A stretch of DNA of 64,000 bases from Mixta gaviniae (GTDB taxonomy: Bacteria; Pseudomonadota; Gammaproteobacteria; Enterobacterales; Enterobacteriaceae). The position numbers were made by a program, and so were the translations under genes. The notes beneath the pieces were generated by a model. The model saw nothing but the letters and a program-made list of their open reading frames with translations, was not told where the DNA came from and ran no database searches. The stretch is taken from the NCBI RefSeq assembly GCF_002953195.1, contig NZ_CP026377.1:2232001-2296000 (forward strand). The letters run 5' to 3'. Each line of letters opens with the position of its first letter. Position 1 is the first letter of the stretch. This document shows positions 46,219 through 54,729 of this stretch, piece by piece.

Positions 46219-47574
46219 TCACACCGAAACGTCCGGCGCGTCGCTGCAGTCCCGCTTAACGATCGGCTGCGGATGCCAGCCCGGCGGCAGCGGATCGGGC
46301 CGCTGAATATGCAGCTCACTCAGACGCAGCCCCGTTACGCCACTGGCGTAGAAGCCCGGCATCCCCTCCGGCCACGGCTCTACGCCCCACGGCCGTTGGG
46401 TGGCGGGATTGATGGCATAGGCGTTGTCCATCCCCATGCCGCCAGGATTAGCCGGATTGCAGGGCGGCCGTATGTCATACCCGCTCTGGTCCGGATGCGC
46501 GCTGTCGAGCTGATCGATCAGCAGATGGCTGAAGCTGATATGGCGCAGCGCGCCGGGGATTTCGCAGTGCAGATTGATGGCGCCATGCATCGTCCCGGTC
46601 AGATGGCTGAAAGTGACCCAGGCGATATCGCCGGGCACCACGTCGGCATGGCGCGGCCGGACGGAGATAAATACCGGATCTGCCTTTCCCCAGTGAACCG
46701 GCGGCCCGTAGCGGCAAGTAAAGGTGATATGGCTAAAGGCGATGCGTCGGAAGCGGCCGCCATCGCGGCTCAGCAGGCCGATGCCGCGGTTGGAATCGAG
46801 GATGGTGCAGCCGGTCACCACCACATCTTCAATATCGTCATGGGTTTCGGTGCCGATTTTCAACGCGCAGCTGTTGGAACGCAGGATCACGCCGGTGATG
46901 GTGATATGCCTTGCGGGACCGCGCAGCGGCGCAGGCTTGCGCGTGGTTTTAATGCAGATGCCGTCGTCTGCGGCGCTGAAATAGCTGTCGCTGATATGCA
47001 CGTAGCGGCAACTGTCGATATCCAGCGCGTCGGTATTGGCCATGGTGAGGTCGTTATCGATGCACAAACGGCTGATGCGCACTTGCTCGCAGCCCACCAG
47101 ATGCACCGTCCACATCGGTGCCTGCTCGATGGTGAAATCCTGTAGCGTAACCTGACGGCACGCCTCCAGCACCAGCATGCGCGGCCGATTGGGCAGCGGC
47201 AGCCGGTAGCCCTGACTGTCCGCCCCGACGGCGAACCAGGCGGCGGCATTGCCGTCGATACGCCCTTTTCCTTCGATAACAATATTGCTTTTGCCGCTGG
47301 CGTAGAGCAGCGCGCGCGTCGAGCATTCCGCCTGGCTTTGCGCCGGATGGGTGTAATCTTCCGGCCGGGAGCTGGCCAGCAGCGTGGCGCCTGCCGCAAG
47401 GTGCAGCGTCAGATTGGCCGGCAGCGCCAGCGATCCGATCAGGTAGGGCCCGGGAGGAATATAGAGCGTGCCGCCGCCGCGCGAGGCGATATCGTCGAGC
47501 GCACGTTGAAAACAGAGGGTATCAGGGGTTTGACCATCCGCAATGGGATGATAGTCGTCAAGGGAGATCAGCAT
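46219..47574 (-). CDS. Glycoside hydrolase family 28 (polygalacturonase-like)
   Basis: 451 residues, no signal peptide, hence cytosolic. Right-handed beta-helix protein with GH28 aspartates in ANTDALDIDS (about 183-192) and SAADDGICIK (about 206-215); the usual GHG motif is replaced by SNSCALKIGTETHDD. The cytosolic site suggests action on imported oligosaccharides: oligogalacturonide, rhamnogalacturonan or a related unsaturated sugar. No transporter is adjacent, so the substrate is unknown. Confidence 0.87.
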   Translation of the reverse strand: MLISLDDYHPIADGQTPDTLCFQRALDDIASRGGGTLYIPPGPYLIGSLALPANLTLHLAAGATLLASSRPEDYTHPAQSQAECSTRALLYASGKSNIVIEGKGRIDGNAAAWFAVGADSQGYRLPLPNRPRMLVLEACRQVTLQDFTIEQAPMWTVHLVGCEQVRISRLCIDNDLTMANTDALDIDSCRYVHISDSYFSAADDGICIKTTRKPAPLRGPARHITITGVILRSNSCALKIGTETHDDIEDVVVTGCTILDSNRGIGLLSRDGGRFRRIAFSHITFTCRYGPPVHWGKADPVFISVRPRHADVVPGDIAWVTFSHLTGTMHGAINLHCEIPGALRHISFSHLLIDQLDSAHPDQSGYDIRPPCNPANPGGMGMDNAYAINPATQRPWGVEPWPEGMPGFYASGVTGLRLSELHIQRPDPLPPGWHPQPIVKRDCSDAPDVSV

Positions 47575-47710
47575 CAGGCAGGCTCCGAAGGCAAACGGTG
47601 CCGTTATCCCATCACGGATATTATTGAAACGCTATTTCAATAAGCTGATAAGGCAGAGAAGTGTGAAATGTTTCACAACGCGGGCCGGGAAGACCGGCCC
47701 TGGCGCTCGC

Positions 47711-48067
47711 TCAGCTCTGCAGTGATTTACCGTGCTGCTGAACAACGCTGCGACGCCATGCGCCCGGCGCTTTGCCGAACTGGCGTTTAAAGCTGCGGTT
47801 GAACGACTGTTGCGAATCAAAGCCGAGCGAGATAGCGACGTTCAGGATCGGTTCGTTGCTGGTCGTCAGGCGGTCGGCCGATTTTTTCAGCTTCTGTGAA
47901 CGAATATATTCGCCCAGCGGATAGCCGGTATGCTCTTTAAACATCCGCTGCAGGTGCCATTTGGAATAGCCGGCACGTTCGGATACCGTATCGAGATCCA
48001 GCCTGCCTTCGATATTGTTGTCAATCCAGTCGATTAAATCGTGAATAAAGGCGTCACTTCTCATCAT
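47711..48067 (-). CDS. MarA/SoxS/Rob-type AraC-family regulator
   Basis: 118 residues, the size of the stand-alone DNA-binding regulators. Both helix-turn-helix units are intact: first VSERAGYSKWHLQRMFKEHTGYPLGEYIRSQKL, second ILNVAISLGFDSQQSFNRSFKRQFGKAPGAWRR. Recognition helix residues SKWHLQRMF are identical to MarA. It likely activates marbox promoters for stress and drug resistance. It has no ligand domain, so its level is probably what is regulated. Confidence 0.9.
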   Translation of the reverse strand: MMRSDAFIHDLIDWIDNNIEGRLDLDTVSERAGYSKWHLQRMFKEHTGYPLGEYIRSQKLKKSADRLTTSNEPILNVAISLGFDSQQSFNRSFKRQFGKAPGAWRRSVVQQHGKSLQS

Positions 48068-48312
48068 CTCTCTCCCGTCGCCAGGGCTAATAGTATCAGT
48101 ATCAGTTGCAGTTACACTTTAACGGTGACTGAATTTGCCTGAAATTGCAAATTATATTGATACATTAAATGTGGCTCCCTGCACTGCCGCCGCGACGCCG
48201 TGCGGCTTGCCGCAAGGTAAACGATTGTAAATAAAGAAATATCGCTTTGCGCCTCAGGAACCGAGAGTTTCTGCCGATACCAGTGATAGGTATGAGCTGG
48301 CGGAGTGCAGGT

Positions 48313-48555
48313 ATGTGGTTTGTCTTGTCTGAAGTGGAAAAAATTACCCGTAAATCGCGCGCGCAGCTGGAAAACGCCATGCGTTCCGGCCGGCTGGCGT
48401 GGCGTATGTCGGAACGGGGCCAGGTGGAAATCGAGCTGAGCAGCGTGCTAAGCGCCTTTGTCGGCGAACAGGCCGGCGCGGTAAGCGCCGACGAAGCGAG
48501 CCGGCGCCTGGAGCAGCAGTGGGAATGGCTGTGGCATCCGCGCGTTGCGCGCTAG
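48313..48555 (+). CDS. Small hypothetical protein with HTH-like N-terminus
   Basis: 80 residues from the ATG at 48313, preceded by GGAG at good spacing; in-frame ATGs at 48292 and 48247 are less well placed. The first 45 residues (MWFVLSEVEKITRKSRAQLENAMRSGRLAWRMSERGQVEIE) resemble MerR-like or phage-type DNA-binding helices with a wing. Function unknown. Confidence 0.6.
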   Translation: MWFVLSEVEKITRKSRAQLENAMRSGRLAWRMSERGQVEIELSSVLSAFVGEQAGAVSADEASRRLEQQWEWLWHPRVAR

Positions 48556-48579
48556 CCGCCCTGCCGCCGCGCCCCGCTC

Positions 48580-49040
48580 TTAGCTGTGGTGCAGGTTGGT
48601 GTCGAGAAACGCCAGGATAACCGGGACGATCGCTGACGCGTGCGTTTTCAGCGCGAAGTGCCCGGTATCATAGAAACGGATATCTGCGTCGGGCAAGTCA
48701 CGTTGCCAGGCGCGCGCGCCGGCCGAAAATAGGGATCGTTTTTGCCCCAGACGGCCAGCAGCGGCGGCTGATAAGCGCGGAAATAAGCCTGAAAATGGGG
48801 ATAGTTTTCAACGTTGGAGGCGTAGTCCAGCAGCAGATCCAGCTGAATATCTTCATTGCCCGGGCGCGATACCTGGAAGCCTTCAAGCGTATAGCCATTG
48901 GGCGACACCAGGCTGGGAGCGGGAACGCCCTGCAGATATTGCCATTTAACCGAGGCCGGCGTAGGGAAATCGCGCAGCGCGGCGCGATTTTCCGGCGTCG
49001 GTTCTGCCCTGTACTCTCGGCCTTTCGCTCGCGTCAGCAT
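48580..49040 (-). pseudogene. Alpha/beta hydrolase remnant, 5'-truncated and frameshifted
   Basis: From 49040 leftward the frame codes the cap and C-terminal part of an alpha/beta hydrolase (FQAYFRAYQPPLLAVWGKNDPYFRP, containing the acid residue). At the GC-alternating run about 48715-48725 the frame breaks; the next frame continues exactly as expected (RDLPDADIRFYDTGHFALKTH, with the catalytic histidine) to TAA at 48580. The N-terminal half with the nucleophile is missing: a stop in frame lies just upstream of 49040. Confidence 0.8.
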
Positions 49041-49391
49041 GAAACAGACTAACGGATGGCGTTACTGCGAGCGCGGCGGATTGAGCCGCGCCCGGCGCTG
49101 TTTATTCTGATTGCGCCCATTGATTCACAGCTCACCCGGCTCTTTTAGCGCCGGGTGCCCATAGCCATCCGCTTCCCACCTTGCCACCTTCAGCCCTCTC
49201 AGGCTGCAGCCGCCGCATTCTTCGCTTGCTCTGCTCACGGCCCTGGCTTTTCCCTGCTTAGCGTTGGCACATTGCTGAGGTGGTTATTATTTATTGCTCT
49301 ATATGTATGTTGTAACTAATTTAAAGTGATTAACCTGCCTGCCTCAGGCTGCCGTGCCCGATCTCCTGATAAACAGGCCCCCGGCGGCAAC
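49041..49391. other. Intergenic region after the hydrolase remnant
   Basis: About 350 bases without a gene that I can support. The left half may be a decayed remainder of the hydrolase; the right half is AT-richer. Confidence 0.35.
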
Positions 49392-49418
49392 AAAAAAGCC
49401 GCATTTAGCGGCTCTTTT
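49392..49418. terminator. Terminator overlapping the end of the Rrf2 gene
   Basis: AGCCGC (49397-49402), loop ATTTA, GCGGCT (49408-49413), flanked by AAAAAA on the left and CTTTTTA on the right, so it can work in both directions. The stop codon TAA of the Rrf2 gene lies in the loop. Confidence 0.8.
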
Positions 49419-49890
49419 TACAGCTGATTTCCGGCTCCGGCTCGGGCACCGCCTCGCAGCCGCTGGTATCTCGCGTTTTTAGCTCCTCCAGCGCATCTGC
49501 AACGGTGCGCCTGGCCAGCACTTTCAGCGAGGCCTCTTCCGCCTCTTCGGCTATCGCCTTAAAGTACCAGCAGGCGTTGGCGCTCACCACGCAGCGCGCC
49601 GGCACTTCCGGGCGCGACGCCCAGATTTTCTTATCTTCAATTACCGAAACATAAATATCGCGCAGGGTAATCTGATCGGCGGGACGGCCAAGATGGATAG
49701 AGCCGGTACGGCCTAAGGTAGAGACAATGATGCCGTCGCGCGTGAGCGGCACCATCAGCTTACGAATAAAGCTGGGGTTCGCTTCCAGCCCGTACGCCAG
49801 TATGGCGCTGGTGGAACGTTTACCCGACTGCTCCGCCATCGCTACGCTTAAGACCATCTGCAGAGCTGTCGGGAAGCGGTAATCTAACAT
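49405..49890 (-). CDS. Rrf2-family transcriptional regulator
   Basis: 161 residues from the ATG at 49890; the frame continues upstream to 49932 without a better start. N-terminal winged helix (MLDYRFPTALQMVLSVAMAEQSGKRSTSAILAYGLEANPSFIRKLMVPLTRDGIIVSTLGRTG) is of the Rrf2/YwnA type. It lacks the three-cysteine iron-sulfur motif of IscR or NsrR, but has cysteines at about 113 and 120. Likely a repressor responding to a redox or small-molecule signal; targets unknown. Confidence 0.87.
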   Translation of the reverse strand: MLDYRFPTALQMVLSVAMAEQSGKRSTSAILAYGLEANPSFIRKLMVPLTRDGIIVSTLGRTGSIHLGRPADQITLRDIYVSVIEDKKIWASRPEVPARCVVSANACWYFKAIAEEAEEASLKVLARRTVADALEELKTRDTSGCEAVPEPEPEISCKKSR

Positions 49891-50109
49891 TTCATCATCC
49901 TGAGTTGCGGCGAATATTGTTCTTTTTGGCACCGCGGCTGTGAAGAATCAATGCGAAATAATATAACAAACACGGTTGCTTTATTGAAGAAGGGCTCCGG
50001 CGCAAGGCACATAATCACAATTCAGCGCCTCCGGCATTGATGAAAACTGTCGCCGCCCGACAGTTTCATCTGGCGCCGCAGGCCGCTCCCCTGCCCTGAC
50101 GCCGTTCTT

Positions 50110-51293
50110 TCATGCGGGCGCCCGATCGCGCGGCAGCTGCGCCCTGAGCAGCAGCGTCAGCAGCACATTCAATAGCGCCAGCGCGCACAGCGTCAACAGC
50201 GTTGCCTGCGCGCCAAACGAGTGGAAAAGCCAGCCGCCGACCAGCGGCGTCAGCGCCTGACCAATCAGCGCCGGACGCGCCATCCGGCCGGTAACCCGAG
50301 CGTAATCCTGCGCGCTGACCAACACCAGCGGCAGCGTGCCGCGCACGATGGCGCGCAGGCCGTTGCCCGCGCCGTAAATCAGCATGCTGGCGATCGCCAG
50401 ATGCGGAAACAGCGTCAGCATCAGCAGCCCCAGCGCGACCAGCCCCACGGAGAAAAGCGCGGTCCAGATCGGATGTCCACGCTTAAAGGCGATATCCACC
50501 ACGCGCGACGCCACCTGACACGGTCCCAGCACCGCACTGACCGCCAGCGCGCCGGCCAGCGAATAGCCCTGCGCCTGCAGCAGCGCGATCAGCTGCACTG
50601 AGATGGCGGTCATGATCACCGATGCCAGGGTGAAAATGGCGCACAGCAGCCAGAACAAGCGCCCCGGCAGCGCCTGTCCGCCCGGCTGTTGCGCTCGGCC
50701 CGTCGGCGCCTTCTGGCCGCCGCCCGGCGGCAGCGCGAACCGATAAGCGGGAAGCACGCTGCAGAGCAGCAGCGCGGCATAGGCGAAGCAGGCGTGACGC
50801 CAGCCCAGCCAGGCAATCAAAAAGGCGCAAAACGGCCAGACCAGCGTAGTGCAGAAGCCGGAAATCAGCGTGATGCTGGTGATGGCGCGCCGCGCCGCAC
50901 CGCCGTAAAGCGTGCCGAGCGTGGCGAACAGCGCATCATACAGCCCCATCGCCATCCCGACGCCGATAACCGCCCATGCCAGCAGAAACAGCCACAGCGC
51001 ATGGCTTAGCCCAATCAGCGTTAGCCCGGCGGCGATCACCGCGCCGCTGGCGGCCAGCATGGCGCGCCCGCCGGTACGGGCGATAATGCGTCCGCTTAAC
51101 GGCGCCAGCAGTCCGGAAATCAGGATCGCCAGCGACAGCGCGCCGTAGATCCACTGCTGCGACCAGCCGGTTTCCTGGCTAACCGGCGCAGCCAGTACCG
51201 CCATAATATAAAAAGATCCGCCCCAGGCGACGATTTGCACTGCCCCAGCGAGACGATCCCGGCAAGGCCGGGCAAAGCGATTTTCTGTTGCAA
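50110..51293 (-). pseudogene. MFS transporter with single-base frameshift at the start
   Basis: As read, a 376-residue MFS protein can start only at GTG 51240 inside helix 1 (VQIVAWGGSFYIMAVLAAPVSQETGW). Just upstream, another frame reads from TTG 51293 QQKIALPGLAGIVSLG, the missing front of helix 1, with AGGA at fitting distance. Restoring one G in the four-base run at 51243-51246 (C on the plus strand) would fuse them to a 394-residue protein. TTG 51293 is 15 bp after the stop of the XRE gene, so the two would form an operon. Substrate unknown. A shorter functional start at GTG cannot be excluded. Confidence 0.65.
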
Positions 51294-51307
51294 TCCGCTG
51301 TTCCTGC

Positions 51308-52168
51308 TTAGTCTGAAGAGGTGATCAGCTGCAGCGCACGGGCGCTGGCCTCATCGTCCGGCATATAGACCATCAGCCGATCGCCGTTGCGCGGCGCAGA
51401 CCACCAGTTGTTCTGGCGCAGCGCCAGCCGGCCCGCCTGCGGGTGACAGAAATATTTGACCCGGTTTTCAATGCTGCGCAGTTCGTAACGCTGCCAGGTA
51501 TCGCGGAACTCGGCGGAGCTGGCCAGCAGCCGTTCAAGAAAACCTTCCCAGACAGGATCGCCCAGATGCTCGCCCATCTGCGCACGAAACATCCCGACCA
51601 TTTGCGGCATCACTTCGTGCCAGTCCGCCACGGCGCTGCGCCAGCCGGCGTGGTTAAACGCCAGCCACATGCAGTTGCGCTCCTCTTCCGGCAGCGTCTC
51701 TACATCAACATTCATCAGGCGCGCCCAGGCCTGGTTGTGGCCCATAATGTCGAAACGCTGGTTTTGCACCACCGCCGGCAGCGGATTAAGGCTGTCCAGC
51801 ATGATGCGCGTATGCGCCGAAAGGCGTTCGCACGCTTTCCCCGCGCTGCCGGCCGACCAAACCTGGCCTGCAAGACGGAACAGATGCTGGGTTTCCGCCT
51901 CGTTACACTGTAACGCCGCCGCGATCGCCGACAGGGTTTTCGCTGAGGCTTTAATCTCCCGCCCCTGCTCCAGCCAGGTATACCAGGTGACGCCGACATC
52001 GGCCAGCTGCGCCACCTCTTCACGTCTCAGCCCCGGCGTCCGACGATGGCGCAGGCGCGGCAGCCCCAGCCGTACCGGATCGAGGCTTTCACGACGGCTG
52101 CGCAAAAACTCGCCCAGCAGACGATGGTTTGATTTTTCCTGGATGTCACTACGGGTGGCGTTGGTCAT
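51308..52168 (-). CDS. XRE-family regulator with MmyB-like ligand-binding domain
   Basis: 286 residues. HTH at about 40-95 with the subgroup signature RTPGLRREEVAQLADVGVTWYTWLEQGREIKAS, then a PAS-like MmyB ligand-binding domain (AVVQNQRFDIMGHNQAWARLM ... CHPQAGRLALRQNNWWS). In this family such regulators commonly control an adjacent efflux pump or dehydrogenase. It is divergent from the DHA2 exporter at 52283, and two CTGGTACC sites lie between them. Confidence 0.92.
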   Translation of the reverse strand: MTNATRSDIQEKSNHRLLGEFLRSRRESLDPVRLGLPRLRHRRTPGLRREEVAQLADVGVTWYTWLEQGREIKASAKTLSAIAAALQCNEAETQHLFRLAGQVWSAGSAGKACERLSAHTRIMLDSLNPLPAVVQNQRFDIMGHNQAWARLMNVDVETLPEEERNCMWLAFNHAGWRSAVADWHEVMPQMVGMFRAQMGEHLGDPVWEGFLERLLASSAEFRDTWQRYELRSIENRVKYFCHPQAGRLALRQNNWWSAPRNGDRLMVYMPDDEASARALQLITSSD

Positions 52169-52199
52169 CTCATCCTCTTTGCTGCGCAGACAGGTAGCG

Positions 52200-52229
52200 C
52201 TGGTACCATGATAAGCAAGAACTGGTACC
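52200..52229. promoter_or_regulatory. Paired CTGGTACC operators between regulator and exporter
   Basis: CTGGTACC occurs at 52200-52207 and 52222-52229, with a 22-bp period that puts both on one face of the helix. They lie between the divergent XRE/MmyB gene and the MFS gene. Probable binding site of the regulator. Confidence 0.6.
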
Positions 52230-52282
52230 CGTTTAATGAATCGATGATGCTATGCCTCACCTGTGACAAACACAAGAGACGC

Positions 52283-53713
52283 ATGATGAACAGAACCACG
52301 TTGGGACGGGCCGGGCTGATTGTGCTGCTGGCGGGGCAGCTGCTGCCGATGATCGATTTCTCCATTGTTAATGTTGCCCTTGACGCTATGTCTGCCAGCC
52401 TGCGGGCGTCGGCTATAGAGCTGGCGCTGATCGTAGCGATTTACGGCATCGCGTTTGCCGTCTGCCTGGCGATGGGCAGCCGGCTGGGAGACAACTTTGG
52501 TCGCCGCAAGATTTTTATCTGCGGCGTATGGCTGTTTGCCATCGCTTCGCTGCTGTGCGGCGTGGCGACCGATGTGCGCACGCTGCTGCTGGCGCGCGCG
52601 CTGCAGGGCGTGGGCGCGGCGCTGGTGGTGCCGCAAATCCTCGCCACGCTGCACGTAACGCTGCAGGGCCGCGCACACGCCCGCGCTATCGGGTTGTATG
52701 GCGGCATCGGCGGGCTGGCGTTTATTATCGGTCAGGTGATGGGCGGCTTTCTTATCGGCGCGAACGTGGCAGGCTACGGCTGGCGCAGCGTGTTTCTTAT
52801 CAACCTGCCGGTCTGCCTGGCGATCCTGCTGACGGCGCGTCGCTTTATTCCGGAAACCCGCAATCCGCAGCCGCTGCCGCTGGATATCGCCGGCACCCTG
52901 CTGCTGGCGGGCGCGACGGGCAGCTTAATGGTGGCGCTGGCATTGGGGCCGGTGCTGCACTGGACCTGGCCATGCCTGTTGCTGCTGGCGCTGTTTCCGC
53001 TGCTGCTGCTGCAGCTGTGGCGCACCGAGCTGGCGCTGGAAAAACACGGCGGCGCGCCGCTCCTGCCGCCGCTGCTGCTGCGCCTGCCCAGCATGCGCTT
53101 CGGCATCAGCCTGGCGGTGCTGTTCTTCAGCTGCTGGAGCGGCTTTATGTTCGCCGTGGCGCTGACGCTGCAGTCGGGCGCGGGCATGAGCGCCTTTTCC
53201 TCCGGCAACGCCTTTATCGCCCTCGGCGTCGCCTATTTCCTGGTGTCAATCTGCTCGACGCGCATTGTCGAGCGTCTGGGCAAACGCGCAACCCTGCTGC
53301 TGGGCTGCGCCATTCAGATGAGCGGCCTGCTGCTGCTAATGGCGACCTTCTATTACGGCTGGGCATCGATCGGCGTGCTGACCCTGATGCCCGCCACGCT
53401 GGTGATCGGTGGCGGACAGGCGCTGATCGTCAGTACTTTTTACCGTATCGGCATGGCCGATGTGCCGCGCGACTATGCCGGCGCCGGCAGCGCCACGCTG
53501 TCGACGGTGCAACAGGCTGCTTTCGGCATGGGCCCGATGGCGCTGGGATCGGTGTTTACCCAGATGCTGCTGCAGGGCGACTATCGCCACGCGGTGCTGG
53601 CGACGCTGGCGGTGGAGTGGCTGCTGATGCTGGCGCTGGCGGCGCGCACCCTGTGGTCGCGCCGTACCTTCGCTGTAGCCGCCTGCCGGCAAACGGCTGC
53701 GCCGCAGGAATAA
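52283..53713 (+). CDS. DHA2-family (14-helix) MFS drug exporter
   Basis: 476 residues from the ATG at 52283 (or 52286); an upstream start at 52208 would run through the operators. Helix 1 motif GQLLPMIDFSIVNVALDAM and motif A GSRLGDNFGRRK are those of EmrB/QacA-type drug:proton antiporters, and motif C-like GLAFIIGQVMGG is present. Fourteen predicted membrane helices. Regulation presumably by the divergent XRE/MmyB protein. Confidence 0.9.
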   Translation: MMNRTTLGRAGLIVLLAGQLLPMIDFSIVNVALDAMSASLRASAIELALIVAIYGIAFAVCLAMGSRLGDNFGRRKIFICGVWLFAIASLLCGVATDVRTLLLARALQGVGAALVVPQILATLHVTLQGRAHARAIGLYGGIGGLAFIIGQVMGGFLIGANVAGYGWRSVFLINLPVCLAILLTARRFIPETRNPQPLPLDIAGTLLLAGATGSLMVALALGPVLHWTWPCLLLLALFPLLLLQLWRTELALEKHGGAPLLPPLLLRLPSMRFGISLAVLFFSCWSGFMFAVALTLQSGAGMSAFSSGNAFIALGVAYFLVSICSTRIVERLGKRATLLLGCAIQMSGLLLLMATFYYGWASIGVLTLMPATLVIGGGQALIVSTFYRIGMADVPRDYAGAGSATLSTVQQAAFGMGPMALGSVFTQMLLQGDYRHAVLATLAVEWLLMLALAARTLWSRRTFAVAACRQTAAPQE

Positions 53714-53719
53714 CAGCCG

Positions 53720-53742
53720 GGGCCGGATTTGCCGGCCCTTTT
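53720..53742 (+). terminator. Terminator of the DHA2 exporter gene
   Basis: GGGCCGG (53720-53726), loop ATTTG, CCGGCCC (53732-53738), then TTTTATTT; 7 bp after the stop codon. Confidence 0.88.
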
Positions 53743-54085
53743 ATTTATCCCTGAAGAGGTAAATCCGCTGATATTACCGCTTCCTCATAAATTCTGAATA
53801 TTCCCGCAATAATTATTCGAATAATTTGAAACATATTTATGACGCCTCTCCTTTTACGTGACGCCGGAAGAAATTAATAATCATTCTGGCTTAGCGTCTC
53901 TCTCCTTTTGCACCCAAATTTATTTAAGCTGTTGTTTTATAAAACAAATAATCCAATTCCCCACCCTGATTCAGGTTTGGTCATTATTATTTTTTACAAT
54001 AAATACTGCTTAATTGGCTTTTCGTTTAAATTCGCTATATAAAATTCATTATGTTGCAATTTATTTCATAGCTAAGGAGTAGATG
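53743..54085. other. AT-rich intergenic region
   Basis: About 340 bases, much more AT-rich than the window average (long A/T stretches from 53780 to 54060). No gene. It should carry the promoter of the small gene at 54086 and would be a natural H-NS target. Confidence 0.5.
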
Positions 54086-54343
54086 ATGGCTAAATATTAC
54101 TACGTGAATAAAAAAACAGGGCGTTCCGCTATTCATCGGGTACATACCGCCGACTGCCCTCTCCTTGCGCCATTAGAAGAGCGTTTCTTTCTCGGCACCT
54201 TTTATTCGCAGCTGGATGCGGTCAAGCAGGCGCGCAAATATTACCTGCGGGCGGAGATCTGCGAGAGCTGTGGTCAGCGCCCGCTGAAAAAGCCCTCAAT
54301 GAAAAAATCGGCGCTGCCTGCCGCCCCGCTGCTTTCCTGTTGA
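54086..54343 (+). CDS. Small protein with Ada-like Cys/His metal-binding pattern
   Basis: 85 residues from the second ATG (54086), which is six bases after AAGGAG; the first ATG (54083) is only three bases away from it. Sequence KYYYVNKKTGRSAIHRVHTADCPLLAP...YYLRAEICESCGQRP has His and Cys (HTADC) followed after about 35 residues by CxxC. This order resembles the zinc-binding fold of Ada-like domains. It is an orphan gene preceded by very AT-rich DNA. No function can be named. Confidence 0.72.
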   Translation: MAKYYYVNKKTGRSAIHRVHTADCPLLAPLEERFFLGTFYSQLDAVKQARKYYLRAEICESCGQRPLKKPSMKKSALPAAPLLSC

Positions 54344-54454
54344 CGCGTTAACGCGCTGACGCCGCGTCGTTAATGTTACGCGCGGCGCCGGAGCGCGCGG
54401 CCGGCTCGGGTTCTTGCTAAACCATCCCGGCTCTATGGCGGGCGATCTAAACAG

Positions 54455-54600
54455 CCCCGTTATATGACCGGCGGCGGACGATTTCAGTCCCCCCAGCTAT
54501 GTAACCGGCGGCGGACGATTTAAATCTCCCCGGCTATGTAACTGGCGGCGGACAATTTAAATCTCCCCGGCTATGTAACTGGCGGCGGACGATAATTTTT
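54455..54600. repeat. 37-bp tandem repeat, four copies
   Basis: The anchor GGCGGCGGAC occurs at 54470, 54507, 54544 and 54581, exactly 37 bp apart. Each unit reads approximately CCCCGGCTATGTAACTGG, then the anchor, then GATTTAAATCT. The left unit is the most diverged and a still weaker copy may lie at about 54425-54450. The array sits between the small metal-motif gene and the sotB promoter. There are no unique spacers, so it is not CRISPR. Possible variable-number locus. Confidence 0.85.
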
Positions 54601-54651
54601 TTTAACCGACTGTTTCGCTCACGCTATAAATCGACCACAATAGATAACAAA

Positions 54652-54667
54652 TGTGATGCACATCACT
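54652..54667. promoter_or_regulatory. Candidate CRP site upstream of sotB
   Basis: TGTGATGCACATCACT matches TGTGA-N6-TCACA at nine of ten conserved positions. It lies 63 bp before the sotB start, a fitting distance for activation or for repression if the promoter overlaps. Confidence 0.65.
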
Positions 54668-54729
54668 CTTTGGTGATAAAAGCATCAATCCTGTTTACTG
54701 TTTTTAGCGTCTGGCATCGATTTAATCCC

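Noticed and set aside
45457..47145. 562-codon forward frame opposite barstar, barnase and GH28 genes
   Set aside because: It crosses three well-supported minus-strand genes and has no ribosome binding site or known motif.
54455..54600. 37-bp repeats as a possible CRISPR array
   Set aside because: Units are contiguous without unique spacers, and no cas genes are present.
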